Shown here one piece after another: positions 10,431 to 19,203 of a DNA stretch of 64,000 bases. The number at the start of each line of letters is the position of its first letter. Position 1 is the first letter of the stretch. The notes beneath the pieces were generated by a model, which saw only the letters and a program-made list of their open reading frames with translations, was not told the origin of the DNA and ran no database searches. Origin of the DNA: an uncultured Enterobacterales bacterium (GTDB taxonomy: Bacteria; Pseudomonadota; Gammaproteobacteria; Enterobacterales; CALYQQ01); contig CALYQQ010000011.1 of the NCBI GenBank assembly GCA_945288535.1, forward strand, positions 1 through 64,000. Direction: 5' to 3'. The position numbers and the translations under genes are program-made.

Positions 10431-12230
10431 GTGCAAACCTTTAATACAGACATCGCTATTATTGGTGCAGGGGGGGGAGGTTTACGTGCAGCTATTGCAG
10501 TTGCTGAAGCTAATCCTAATCTGAAAGTTGCTCTGATATCGAAAGTTTACCCTATGCGTAGTCATACTGTCGCTGCTGAAGGTGGCGCTGCTGCGGTTAT
10601 TCAAGATCATGATAGTTTTGAAAATCATTTTCACGATACCGTTGCTGGCGGCGATTGGTTGTGTGAACAAGATGTTGTTGACTACTTTGTCCATCATAGC
10701 CCACGGGAAATGATCCAATTAGAACAATGGGGCTGTCCCTGGAGCCGTAAACCTGACGGTTCGATCAATGTTCGTCGCTTTGGTGGTATGAAAATCGAAC
10801 GAACCTGGTTTGCTGCGGATAAAACCGGTTTTCACTTATTACATACCCTGTTTCAAACATCAATAAAATATCCACAAATTGAACGCTTTGATGAACATTT
10901 TGTTCTTGATTTGCTCGTTGATGACGGCCATGTACATGGTCTTGTTGCGATGAATATGATGGAAGGTACATTAGTACAAATCCGAGCCAAAGCTGTAATC
11001 ATTGCAACGGGAGGTGCTGGTCGCGTATACCGTTATAACACTAACGGCGGTATTGTTACTGGCGATGGAATGGGTATGGCTTACCGCCACGGTGTAGCAT
11101 TACGTGATATGGAATTTGTTCAATACCATCCGACAGGTTTACCTGGATCAGGTATTTTGATGACAGAAGGTTGTCGTGGTGAAGGTGGTATATTAGTCAA
11201 CAAAGATGGTTACCGCTATTTGCAAGATTACGGTCTTGGACCAGAAACACCACTTGGTGAGCCAAAGAATAAGTATATGGAACTTGGACCACGGGACCGT
11301 GTTTCTCAAGCATTTTGGCATGAATGGCGTGCGGGCCGTACCATTCCAACACCTCGTGGCGATGTAACACTTTTAGATTTACGCCATCTTGGCGAGAAAA
11401 AAATTAATGAGCGCCTACCCTTTATTCGTGAATTGGCTAAAGCTTATGTGGGTGTTGATCCTGTTTATGAACCTATTCCGATTCGACCTACCGCCCACTA
11501 TACGATGGGAGGAATTGAAACTGATACACACTGTGAAACAACAATTAAAGGCTTATTTGCTGTAGGCGAATGTTCATCCGTTGGATTACATGGAGCTAAC
11601 CGTTTAGGATCAAATTCACTGGCAGAACTCGTTGTATTTGGCCGTTTAGCAGGTGAAAAAGCGATCGAGCGTATTAAGCAAGCACAATCAGCTAATGATA
11701 ATGTATTAAATGCTCAAGCAAATGATATCGAAAATCGTCTTCATGCATTACTAAAACAAGACGGTAATGAGAACTGGGCTGTTATTCGTGATGAAATGGG
11801 TATGTCAATGGAGGAAGGTTGTGGAATTTATCGTACAGCTGAACTCATGCAAAAAACAATTGACAAACTTAATGAGTTAAAAGAACGTTTTAAACGTATA
11901 AAGATTACTGATACATCTAGTGTCTTTAATACAGATTTGCTCTATACCATCGAATTAGGGCATAGCCTTGATATTGCGCAAGCAATGGCATATTCGGCGT
12001 TTAATCGGAAAGAGTCTCGTGGCGCACATCAACGCTTAGATGAAGGATGTACAGAACGTGATGACATTAACTTCCTGAAACATACTCAGGCATTTTATAA
12101 TGGCGATGATGCACCTAAGCTTAGCTATAGTGATGTAAAAATAACTACATTACCTCCAGCCAAACGTGTTTATGGTGCTGAAGCCGAAGCGCAAGAAAAA
12201 GCAAAAAAGGAGGAAAAGACGAATGGCTAA
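10431..12230 (+). CDS. frdA: Fumarate reductase flavoprotein subunit FrdA
   Basis: The catalytic subunit of membrane-bound quinol:fumarate reductase, which reduces fumarate to succinate in anaerobic respiration on the cytoplasmic face. It shows the FAD dinucleotide-binding motif [12 protein letters not shown], the covalent-FAD histidine in [12 protein letters not shown] (His45 counting the initiator Met), the active-site region [14 protein letters not shown], and [14 protein letters not shown] is the start, as in E. coli, with GGAGG 5-9 bases upstream. It has 599 residues against 602. Its last 8 bases overlap frdB. Confidence 0.98.
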   Translation: MQTFNTDIAIIGAGGGGLRAAIAVAEANPNLKVALISKVYPMRSHTVAAEGGAAAVIQDHDSFENHFHDTVAGGDWLCEQDVVDYFVHHSPREMIQLEQWGCPWSRKPDGSINVRRFGGMKIERTWFAADKTGFHLLHTLFQTSIKYPQIERFDEHFVLDLLVDDGHVHGLVAMNMMEGTLVQIRAKAVIIATGGAGRVYRYNTNGGIVTGDGMGMAYRHGVALRDMEFVQYHPTGLPGSGILMTEGCRGEGGILVNKDGYRYLQDYGLGPETPLGEPKNKYMELGPRDRVSQAFWHEWRAGRTIPTPRGDVTLLDLRHLGEKKINERLPFIRELAKAYVGVDPVYEPIPIRPTAHYTMGGIETDTHCETTIKGLFAVGECSSVGLHGANRLGSNSLAELVVFGRLAGEKAIERIKQAQSANDNVLNAQANDIENRLHALLKQDGNENWAVIRDEMGMSMEEGCGIYRTAELMQKTIDKLNELKERFKRIKITDTSSVFNTDLLYTIELGHSLDIAQAMAYSAFNRKESRGAHQRLDEGCTERDDINFLKHTQAFYNGDDAPKLSYSDVKITTLPPAKRVYGAEAEAQEKAKKEEKTNG

Positions 12231-12957
12231 GATGAAAACAATGAAGCTAGACGTCATGCGCTATAATCCTGAGCGTGATAATGAACCTTATTTGCAATCA
12301 TTTGATGTTCCTTATGATGAAACGACGTCGCTACTCGATGCGTTAGGCTATATTAAAGATCATTTAGCTCCTGATCTTTCATATCGCTGGTCATGTCGTA
12401 TGGCAATTTGTGGCTCTTGCGGTATGATGGTAAACAAAGTACCTAAACTTGCCTGCAAAACCTTTTTGCGTGAATATCCGTCAGGTATGCGTATTGAAGC
12501 TTTAGGTAATTTTCCTATTGAACGCGACCTGGTCGTTGATATGACGCACTTTATTGAAAGCCTAGAAGCAATAAAACCTTATATTATTGGTAATAATCGC
12601 AAGCCTGAAGAAGGACCGAATACCCAACTTCCAGAACAATTATTAAAATATCAACAATTTTCTATGTGTATAAATTGTGGTTTATGCTATGCAGCATGTC
12701 CGCAATTCGGATTAAATCCAGAGTTTATTGGTCCTGCTGCAATCACATTAGCCCATCGTTATAATCTAGATAATCGTGATAATGGTAAGAAAGAGCGTAT
12801 GCCTTTATTAAACAGTGATAATGGTGTCTGGAGTTGTACTTTTGTTGGCTATTGTTCTGAAGTTTGCCCAAAACATGTCGATCCTGCTGCAGCCATTCAG
12901 CAAGGCAAAGCTGAAAGTGCGAAAGATTTTATGATCGCAATGCTTAAACCGCAATGA
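12223..12957 (+). CDS. frdB: Fumarate reductase iron-sulfur subunit FrdB
   Basis: It carries electrons from the membrane quinol site to FrdA through three iron-sulfur clusters. The plant-ferredoxin type [2Fe-2S] ligands are in [12 protein letters not shown] followed by LACKTF. The [4Fe-4S]/[3Fe-4S] ligands are in [13 protein letters not shown] and CSEVCPKH. The ORF track begins 19 codons early inside frdA. AGGAGG at 12208-12213 points to the ATG at 12223 ([11 protein letters not shown]), which gives 244 residues, the E. coli length. It overlaps frdA by 8 bases, as expected for coupled translation. Confidence 0.98.
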   Translation: MAKMKTMKLDVMRYNPERDNEPYLQSFDVPYDETTSLLDALGYIKDHLAPDLSYRWSCRMAICGSCGMMVNKVPKLACKTFLREYPSGMRIEALGNFPIERDLVVDMTHFIESLEAIKPYIIGNNRKPEEGPNTQLPEQLLKYQQFSMCINCGLCYAACPQFGLNPEFIGPAAITLAHRYNLDNRDNGKKERMPLLNSDNGVWSCTFVGYCSEVCPKHVDPAAAIQQGKAESAKDFMIAMLKPQ

Positions 12958-12974
12958 GGAAGGGGATTTTAACA

Positions 12975-13367
12975 ATGACCACAAAACGTAAACCCTATGT
13001 TCGTGAAATAAAACCATCATGGTGGCAAAATCTAGGGTTTTATAAATTTTATATTTTTCGCGAAGCCACTTGCTTACCTACTCTATGGTTTAGTTTACTA
13101 TTAACATTTGGTGTAATTGCGATGGGACGTGGACAAGAGTCCGCAATTGCTTTTTTAAGTTTTCTACAAAATCCTATTGTATTACTTTTAAATATTATTA
13201 CGTTGGTTGCGACTTTATTTCATGCAAAAACATGGTTTGATCTAGTACCAAAAGCCGTAAACCTTATTATTAAAGGTGAAAAATTTCCAAATTCTATTTT
13301 GGTTAAAGGTATGTGGGTACTCATGGTTATTGCAACAATTGCCATTTTGGCATTGGCCTTATTTTAA
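12975..13367 (+). CDS. frdC: Fumarate reductase membrane anchor FrdC
   Basis: One of two membrane anchors that hold the FrdAB dimer and form the menaquinol site. It begins MTTKRKPYVREIKPSWWQN, nearly as in E. coli, and shows three membrane helices (about 30-50, 65-88 and 107-130). The track's start 7 codons upstream overlaps frdB and has no advantage; the GAGGAAGGGG run lies about 9 bases before the ATG I chose. It has 130 residues against 131 in E. coli. Confidence 0.95.
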   Translation: MTTKRKPYVREIKPSWWQNLGFYKFYIFREATCLPTLWFSLLLTFGVIAMGRGQESAIAFLSFLQNPIVLLLNIITLVATLFHAKTWFDLVPKAVNLIIKGEKFPNSILVKGMWVLMVIATIAILALALF

Positions 13368-13382
13368 TTCTAGGAGAACGAA

Positions 13383-13757
13383 ATGAATCAAACACCTAAA
13401 CGTTCTGATGAACCGGTTTTCTGGGGATTATTTGGTGCAGGTGGCATGTGGAGTGCTATCGTTTCACCTGCGGTAATTTTAGTTATTGGACTAATTTTAC
13501 CCGTTGCTCTAGGCGATAATATTATGATGGGATTGACCTTTTCTGCAAAGGCTAAATCCATCATTCTTTTTATGAGCAGTTTCTTAGGTCGAATGATCTT
13601 GTTATTTACGATTATTTTACCTTTATGGTGTGCTATGCACCGTTTACACCATACATTGCATGATTTTAAAATTCATGTACCCGCGCCTAAATTGGTTTTT
13701 TATGGTTTCGCTTCGCTGATTACATTATTAGCTTGTTATGGAATTTTCCATTTTTAA
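13383..13757 (+). CDS. frdD: Fumarate reductase membrane anchor FrdD
   Basis: The second anchor of quinol:fumarate reductase. Three membrane helices are visible (about 20-45, 60-85 and 97-122), with the HRLHHTLHDFKIH stretch between the second and third. TAGGAG precedes the ATG by 6 bases. It has 124 residues against 119 in E. coli. It is the last gene of frdABCD and is followed by a strong hairpin. Confidence 0.95.
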   Translation: MNQTPKRSDEPVFWGLFGAGGMWSAIVSPAVILVIGLILPVALGDNIMMGLTFSAKAKSIILFMSSFLGRMILLFTIILPLWCAMHRLHHTLHDFKIHVPAPKLVFYGFASLITLLACYGIFHF

Positions 13758-13824
13758 GCGTTAATAATATATTTATCAAATAAAGCGATATAGTGTTCAC
13801 CATCTAGTGAATAAATAAAATAAA

Positions 13825-13858
13825 AAGAGTAAGTAAAATTTACTTACTCTTTTCTTTT
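13825..13858. terminator. Bidirectional terminator between frdD and gdx
   Basis: AAGAGTAAGT and ACTTACTCTT form a perfect 10 bp stem around a 7-base loop. T-rich runs follow on both strands (TTTTCTTTT on plus, TTTTATTTTATTT on minus). frdD and gdx converge on it. Confidence 0.85.
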
Positions 13859-13894
13859 GCCTAGTTATACCGTGTCGATTACACATTCGTTGAT

Positions 13895-14212
13895 TTAATT
13901 GGTACTCCACTTTAAGCCAATGATACCAACAATAATCAGAAAAAAACTAATAATTCTGATAAGTGTTAAAGGTTCTCTAAATAAAATAACACCAAGAATA
14001 GATACACCTACAGCACCAATGCCTGTCCATATAGCATAAGCCGTTCCAGCAGGTAATGATTTCATTGCATAAGCAAGTAGATAAAAACTAGCTATAGACG
14101 CAATTAACGTTATTGCACTAGGTATTGTCCGAGTAAAACCATAACTATATTTTAAGCTAATCGCCCAAACAACCTCAAGTAATCCAGCAATAGACAAGAC
14201 GATCCAAGGCAT
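13895..14212 (-). CDS. gdx: Guanidinium exporter Gdx (SugE), SMR family
   Basis: A four-helix small multidrug resistance family transporter that exports guanidinium in exchange for protons, probably as a dual-topology dimer. The sequence [21 protein letters not shown] carries the conserved Glu13 of the family, and [19 protein letters not shown] is the SugE signature helix. It has 105 residues, as in E. coli. Transcription runs toward the frd terminator. Two tandem hairpins upstream may be a riboswitch (separate entry). Confidence 0.94.
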   Translation of the reverse strand: MPWIVLSIAGLLEVVWAISLKYSYGFTRTIPSAITLIASIASFYLLAYAMKSLPAGTAYAIWTGIGAVGVSILGVILFREPLTLIRIISFFLIIVGIIGLKWSTN

Positions 14213-14237
14213 TTCGATACCTATATAATCAATAAAA

Positions 14238-14282
14238 TGGGGGCATCCCCAAGGAAAGACACGTAATCAGGACGTACTGATT
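14238..14282 (-). promoter_or_regulatory. Two tandem hairpins upstream of gdx, possible degenerate guanidine-II (mini-ykkC) riboswitch
   Basis: On the minus strand AATCAG-TACGTC-CTGATT (6 bp stem) is followed after 13 bases by TGGGG-ATGC-CCCCA (5 bp stem). The second stem lies 25 bases before the gdx ATG. Guanidine-II riboswitches are two small hairpins with ACGR loops just before gdx-type genes. The loops here contain ACGU and AUGC, so they depart from that consensus. Position and architecture fit; the loop sequences do not fully. The call is inference. Confidence 0.3.
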
Positions 14283-14481
14283 CGAGTTTAGAATAAATAA
14301 ATTACGAGAAATAATAAGCGTAAATAAATATCAGTGAGAATACGCTTAGGTTCTCATTTAAAATAGTGCCAGAATGACAATTAATTTATCTTACCGGCAC
14401 TCTAAATAAAACTTAATTAAATATAAAGCACTATCATCATAATCGATAGATTATACTTGTAATTATTTCTTATAAAAAAAT

Positions 14482-15048
14482 TTATTTTACGCGTGATACA
14501 TATTCACCAGAACGAGTATCAACTTTAACGATCTCACCAATCTGAACAAATAATGGTACTCTAACTACGGCGCCAGTAGCTAGTGTTGCGGGTTTACCCC
14601 CTGTTCCAGCTGTATCGCCTTTTAAACCAGGATCTGTTTCAGTAATTTCTAACTCAACAAAATTTGGTGGAGTAACAGCAATGGGTTGACCATTCCATAA
14701 AGTCAGTACACAATCAGCTTGTTCAACCAGCCATTTAGCATTGTCGCCAACAGCTTTAGCATCAGCGGCCAATTGTTCAAATGTCTCATTGTTCATAAAG
14801 TGCCAGAATTCACCGTCAGTATAGAGGTAAGTCAAATTGAGGTCCATTACATCTGCAGCTTCAACAGAATCACCTGATTTGAAAGTTTTCTCTAATACCT
14901 TATTGGTTAACAATTTACGTATTTTAACCCGGTTAAATGCTTGGCCTTTACCTGGTTTAACAAATTCATTCTCAATAATTGCACACGGCTCGCCATCAAG
15001 CATTATTTTGAGGCCTGAACGGAATTCATTGGTACTATAGGATGCCAT
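14482..15048 (-). CDS. efp: Elongation factor P
   Basis: A translation factor that binds between the P and E sites and promotes peptide bonds at consecutive prolines. It has 188 residues in three beta-barrel domains, the same length as in E. coli. The modified loop is KPGKGQA with Lys34 as the target of EpmA/EpmB beta-lysylation. It is divergent from epmB with only 35 bases between them, so their promoters must overlap. Clustering with both modification enzymes supports an intact EF-P pathway. Confidence 0.98.
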   Translation of the reverse strand: MASYSTNEFRSGLKIMLDGEPCAIIENEFVKPGKGQAFNRVKIRKLLTNKVLEKTFKSGDSVEAADVMDLNLTYLYTDGEFWHFMNNETFEQLAADAKAVGDNAKWLVEQADCVLTLWNGQPIAVTPPNFVELEITETDPGLKGDTAGTGGKPATLATGAVVRVPLFVQIGEIVKVDTRSGEYVSRVK

Positions 15049-15083
15049 ATTAAAATTCTCTTAATTGGTAGATAAAACTAAAA

Positions 15084-16109
15084 ATGACGCATAGTGTAAC
15101 TCAAAATACCCCTAATAGAGAAGATTGGATACAACAGTTAAAAGACATTATTACTGATCCAATAGAATTACTACAACTTCTTGGTTTATCTGATAATGCT
15201 GATTTATTAAACGGTATATCAGCAAAAAAACTATTTGCATTACGCGTACCTCGGGCTTATCTCACTAGAATCAAGCAGGGCGACGCAAATGATCCATTGC
15301 TGTTACAAGTGATCACTCAACAAGAAGAATTCATCAAGGATCCTCATTATAGTTGCAATCCACTTGATGAACAAACAAACGCTATTCCCGGTTTGTTACA
15401 TAAATATCATAATCGCGCACTTTTATTAGTAAAAGGTGCTTGTGCGATAAACTGTCGTTATTGTTTTAGGCGTCATTTTCCTTATCAAGATAATCCAGGA
15501 AATAAAAACACTTGGCTAAATGCAATTAACTATATAAATCAACACAAGGAACTTGATGAAATTCTATTTTCAGGTGGTGATCCCTTAATGGCAAAAGACC
15601 ATGAATTAGATTGGTTAATCAGTCAATTAGAAGCCATTCCTCATCTTAAAAGGCTGCGCATTCATAGCCGGATGGCAACTGTATTGCCCGCTCGAATAAC
15701 GACGACATTATGTAATCGCCTTAATACCTCTCGGCTTCAGGTTATATTGGTTACTCATATAAATCATGCAAATGAAATTGATGATTGTGTAAAGCAGGCT
15801 ATGCAAGATTTATCTCTTGCAAATGTCACGCTACTCAATCAAAGTGTTTTATTGAAAGGTATAAATGATAATGCAGATATATTAGCCGATTTAAGTAATG
15901 CACTATTTGATAGTGGGATTTTACCTTATTATTTACACACATTAGATAAAGTAAGTGGCGCAAGTCATTTTATGGTAGATGATCATCAAGCACAACAGAT
16001 TATGCAGCAACTTCTCACCAAAGTATCAGGATATTTAGTTCCTCGTCTGGTTCGAGAAATCAGTGGTCAACCCAGTAAAACCCCCTTAGATCTCCATTTA
16101 ATCAAATAA
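15084..16109 (+). CDS. epmB: EF-P--(R)-beta-lysine pathway enzyme EpmB, lysine 2,3-aminomutase family
   Basis: A radical SAM enzyme with PLP that converts L-alpha-lysine to (R)-beta-lysine for attachment to EF-P. The cluster motif CAINCRYC (Cys120, 124, 127) is followed by FRRHFPY. FSGGDPLMAKD is the family's SAM-binding region, and the C-terminal SGQPSKTPLDL holds the probable PLP lysine. It has 341 residues against 342 in E. coli. It is transcribed away from efp. Confidence 0.97.
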   Translation: MTHSVTQNTPNREDWIQQLKDIITDPIELLQLLGLSDNADLLNGISAKKLFALRVPRAYLTRIKQGDANDPLLLQVITQQEEFIKDPHYSCNPLDEQTNAIPGLLHKYHNRALLLVKGACAINCRYCFRRHFPYQDNPGNKNTWLNAINYINQHKELDEILFSGGDPLMAKDHELDWLISQLEAIPHLKRLRIHSRMATVLPARITTTLCNRLNTSRLQVILVTHINHANEIDDCVKQAMQDLSLANVTLLNQSVLLKGINDNADILADLSNALFDSGILPYYLHTLDKVSGASHFMVDDHQAQQIMQQLLTKVSGYLVPRLVREISGQPSKTPLDLHLIK

Positions 16110-16119
16110 GAGAGCCTCA

Positions 16120-16141
16120 TGCCGGCTAGAAAAAGCCGGCA
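16120..16141. terminator. Hairpin between convergent epmB and pmbA
   Basis: TGCCGGCT and AGCCGGCA form a perfect 8 bp GC-rich stem with a 6-base A-rich loop in the 58-base gap between convergent genes. The flanks have only weak T runs, so efficiency is uncertain. Confidence 0.55.
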
Positions 16142-16167
16142 GTGCTTGCTAAAGCATAGATATAGTA

Positions 16168-17520
16168 TTATTCACCCGCGATTTTCATATTGGAGATTAA
16201 TATAGAACCACATTGGATTTTGCTTCGCATTTCAATATCATTTCCGATTGTTACAATATCTCGGTACATCTGTGATAAATTACCCGCTATGGTTATTTCA
16301 TTAACTGGATACTGAATTTCGCCATTTTCTATCCAAAATCCAGATGCGCCCCGTGAATAATCACCTGTGACAGTATTTACGCCCTGCCCCATTAATCGCG
16401 TTACTAATAATCCTTTCCCCATCTTTTTGATTAATTGATCCAAATTATCTTGTTGACCTGATACTTGCCAATTATAAATCCCACCTGAATGACCTGTAGC
16501 TTGCATATTTAAGCGTCTAGCTGCATAGCTACTTAATAGATAAGTTTGTAATAACCCTTTTTTAATAATATCTCGATTAATCGTTTGTGTACCCTCAGCA
16601 TCAAACGGAGCTGATCCTAATCCCTTAGCTAAGTGAGGATATTCTGATATAGTTAACCAAGAAGGAAAGATCTGCTCGTCTAATTTATTCAATAAAAAAC
16701 TTGATTTACGATATAAATTGCTTCCGCTTATTGCACTCACTAAATGACCCAATAAACCAGAAGCGACTTCGGCAGCAAACAGGACTGGAACTTGCATAGT
16801 AGGTAAGCGACGTGGATTAAGACGTGCAAGTGTCCTAGTTGCAGCTTCCTGACCAACCCATTCTGCCGATTTTAAGTCATCCATAGCACGAGCAGTAGTA
16901 TAAGAATAATCTCGTTCCATTCGGCCTTCTTGCTCAGCAATAACACAACAATCTAGCGAATAACGACTGGAACAATAGCTATGCAAAAAACCGTGAGTAT
17001 TACCGTATACTTTAACCCCATAATGCCCATTATAGCTGCTACCCTCACTATTCACGATACGTTTATCTATTGACAAAGCGACACGTTCAGCATTTGCGGC
17101 TAACTCAATAGCTTGATCGGGATTAAGTACATCAGGAAAGAAAATATCGACTACAGGCGGATTAAACGCCATTAATTCTTTATCTACAAGTCCTGAATAA
17201 GGGTCGGCAGATGTATAGCGAGCAATATCTAATGCAGCTTCTAATGCATCTTTTATTGCTTTAGCACTTAAATCACTGGATGTTGCCGTACCTTTACGCT
17301 GTTGTTGATAAACTGTAATACTTAAAGCGCCATCACTGTTAAACGCTAATCTTTCGACATCAGAAAAACGTGTTGAAACACTTAGACCTGTGGTTTTTAA
17401 TATTGCAACCTCAGCTTCATCACAGGAATGCTTAGCAAGTTCAAGCGCATAAGCGACCGCGCGTTCTAATTCTTGTTGTTGATCAGCAACGTGCTCAGCA
17501 ATATTCATTATCATTTCCAC
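16168..17520 (-). CDS. pmbA: Metalloprotease subunit PmbA (TldE)
   Basis: The non-catalytic partner of TldD; together they form a heterodimeric cytoplasmic protease that degrades unfolded peptides and matures microcin B17 and some CcdA-like antitoxins. It has 450 residues, the E. coli length, with family stretches [37 protein letters not shown] and EITIAGNL. It lacks HExxH, as expected. The track start is a GTG; ATGs at codons 3 and 5 fit the GGTGG ribosome binding site as well or better, so the true start may be 17514 or 17508. tldD lies only 3.7 kb away. Confidence 0.95.
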   Translation of the reverse strand: MEMIMNIAEHVADQQQELERAVAYALELAKHSCDEAEVAILKTTGLSVSTRFSDVERLAFNSDGALSITVYQQQRKGTATSSDLSAKAIKDALEAALDIARYTSADPYSGLVDKELMAFNPPVVDIFFPDVLNPDQAIELAANAERVALSIDKRIVNSEGSSYNGHYGVKVYGNTHGFLHSYCSSRYSLDCCVIAEQEGRMERDYSYTTARAMDDLKSAEWVGQEAATRTLARLNPRRLPTMQVPVLFAAEVASGLLGHLVSAISGSNLYRKSSFLLNKLDEQIFPSWLTISEYPHLAKGLGSAPFDAEGTQTINRDIIKKGLLQTYLLSSYAARRLNMQATGHSGGIYNWQVSGQQDNLDQLIKKMGKGLLVTRLMGQGVNTVTGDYSRGASGFWIENGEIQYPVNEITIAGNLSQMYRDIVTIGNDIEMRSKIQCGSILISNMKIAGE

Positions 17521-17626
17521 CTTTAAATTTAGATGTAACTAGTGTAACAGGATCTCTGCTTAATTTCGCATAAAGAGTATAAGCTGTTAGTATAGGTACA
17601 TTGAACATAGCTACGATATCGAAAAA

Positions 17627-18172
17627 ATGATGAAAAACGATCAAAATGAAACAAAACGGTCAGATAATGCACTACAAGAAGATGATATTATCTGGGTGAG
17701 CAAAAGTGAAATTAAACGCGATGCTGAAAAGCTCAAAGCACTTGGTGCACAACTAGTTAATTTAGGTAAAAATGCGTTAGATCGCGTACCTATGGATGAA
17801 GATTTGCGTGATGCTATAGAACTCGCGCAACGAATAAAAAAAGAAGGGCGTCGTCGACAATTACAACTAATCGGTAAAATGCTACGCGCTAGAGATCCTG
17901 AACCGTTGTATCTTGCTTTGGATAAGATTCAGAACAAACATAATCAACAGATAGCTCATTTCCATAAATTGGAGCAATTACGAGAAGAGCTTATTGAGGA
18001 AGGTGATAATGCCATCCAAAAAGTGTTAACCTTATATCCTTACGCAGATCGGCAGCAGCTCAGAACACTTATTCGTCAAGCACAAAAAGAACGTTCTGAT
18101 CATAAACCACCAAAAGCTTATCGTCAGATTTTTCAGTATTTAAAAGAAATTGACGAAATGATAATTACATAA
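17627..18172 (+). CDS. darP: Ribosome biogenesis factor DarP (YjgA)
   Basis: A small, highly charged protein that associates with late 50S precursors and helps domain arrangement of 23S rRNA. It has 181 residues against 183 in E. coli, mostly helical, rich in Lys/Arg/Gln, with the conserved core [22 protein letters not shown] and [12 protein letters not shown]. It is divergent from pmbA with about 105 bases between, the same pairing as in other enterics. Confidence 0.94.
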   Translation: MMKNDQNETKRSDNALQEDDIIWVSKSEIKRDAEKLKALGAQLVNLGKNALDRVPMDEDLRDAIELAQRIKKEGRRRQLQLIGKMLRARDPEPLYLALDKIQNKHNQQIAHFHKLEQLREELIEEGDNAIQKVLTLYPYADRQQLRTLIRQAQKERSDHKPPKAYRQIFQYLKEIDEMIIT

Positions 18173-18235
18173 TAACTTATGTCCGAATAACATTATTGAA
18201 TTACGTCAATTATTAGCAAAGCAAATATAAAATAA

Positions 18236-18260
18236 GGGAAGAAAACTTATTTTTCTTCCC
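18236..18260. terminator. Hairpin terminator downstream of darP, minus-strand U tail
   Basis: GGGAAGAAAA and TTTTCTTCCC form a perfect 10 bp stem with a 5-base loop. The T-rich tail (TTATTTTAT) is on the minus strand, so it suits transcription coming from the barstar gene; its own T run may also serve darP. Confidence 0.65.
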
Positions 18261-18352
18261 AAGCAATTTAATCCATAATGCTTTATTGTTATGAACTACG
18301 ATAACTAGAAAACAATTAAAGACAATTATTTTTTGTGGTGCTGTATTTCAGT

Positions 18353-18384
18353 AAATAATCAAAAGCATTTGATTATTTTTTCTT
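18353..18384 (+). terminator. Second hairpin between darP and the barstar gene
   Basis: AAATAATCAAA and TTTGATTATTT form an 11 bp stem with an AGCA loop, followed by TTTTCTT on the plus strand. It ends just before the stop of the convergent barstar gene. Confidence 0.6.
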
Positions 18385-18412
18385 AAGGTTACATGAGAAT
18401 AATTACTGCTAT

Positions 18413-18682
18413 TTATTCTGTTATAATTGTAAAAATAAGAGCGCCTTTTAATTGTTGTTGTGCTTCATTAAATAAAGCAACTAAAGGTTCATATACAGGC
18501 TGGTATGTAAAATGAGTAAAAATAATTTCTATTGGCATCTGTAAATAACCACTGGTAAGAATATCCCATAGTGCATCTAAATTATTGCCAAAATAATTAG
18601 GTAAGGAAAGTTGTTGACCAAGCTGGTTATAAAAATCAGCAAAGCACTTAATATTTGAGAAATCCAATATAATTTTATTCAT
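18413..18682 (-). CDS. Barstar-family ribonuclease inhibitor
   Basis: The cognate inhibitor of the barnase-like RNase encoded just upstream. The segment LPNYFGNNLDALWDILTSG matches barstar's binding helix and keeps the two aspartates equivalent to barstar Asp35 and Asp39, which plug the barnase active site. It has 89 residues, the barstar size, with no signal peptide, so it acts in the cytoplasm. Its ATG overlaps the RNase stop (ATGA), which argues for coupled translation and a fixed toxin-inhibitor ratio. Confidence 0.93.
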   Translation of the reverse strand: MNKIILDFSNIKCFADFYNQLGQQLSLPNYFGNNLDALWDILTSGYLQMPIEIIFTHFTYQPVYEPLVALFNEAQQQLKGALIFTIITE

Positions 18683-19203
18683 TTCGGCAAAACCACCACT
18701 TGAAATGTCTGATAATGATCATGGGTTACATAGATTAATCCATCATTAGAAAACACGATTCTATCAGCACCACGCCGGCCACATGAGTAATTAATATCAG
18801 CTTCAAACCATATGCGCTTATCAACAGCCGGTAGCTTGTTTTCTCTATTAGCAAAAAAATCACCACCTATAGCTCGTCCCGGCAATATTTGGCATAAGTT
18901 ACCACTTTTTGCATCCCATCCACGACGTATTGCTTGTTGTTTAGTTATATAATAGTTGGGCAATTTATGATTTTTAGACAAATAATCGATAATATATTTC
19001 TCTGATGTTAATTGATCGATTGCTACATTAGTATTAATATGCTGCTGAGGATAAGTCGGTGCTCGATTTTCAGAAATTGATCCCGGTTGACTACTGTGTT
19101 GAAAGTCTGAAGGTGTTAATACAATAGAAATTATTAAGGCAAGCAAACAAATAAATATAATAATTAGAATTTGTTGGTTAATCGATAGTCGTGTTTTAGA
19201 CAT
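18679..19203 (-). CDS. Barnase-family guanyl-preferring ribonuclease with N-terminal membrane anchor or signal
   Basis: A microbial ribonuclease N1/T1-family enzyme. Residues 65-174 align along barnase: KLPNYYITKQQAIRRGW, PGRAIGGDFFANRENKLP, FEADINY, DRIVFSNDGLIYVTHDHYQTF. The catalytic residues are kept: Glu134 (barnase Glu73), Arg144 and Arg148 (Arg83, Arg87) and His163 (His102). Residues 11-30 are a membrane helix or uncleaved signal, followed by a polar linker, so the enzyme should be anchored or exported. Cys104 and Cys141 have no barnase counterpart and could form a disulfide. The barstar gene follows with an ATGA overlap. Its role, defence or competition, is inference. Confidence 0.92.
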   Translation of the reverse strand: MSKTRLSINQQILIIIFICLLALIISIVLTPSDFQHSSQPGSISENRAPTYPQQHINTNVAIDQLTSEKYIIDYLSKNHKLPNYYITKQQAIRRGWDAKSGNLCQILPGRAIGGDFFANRENKLPAVDKRIWFEADINYSCGRRGADRIVFSNDGLIYVTHDHYQTFQVVVLPK

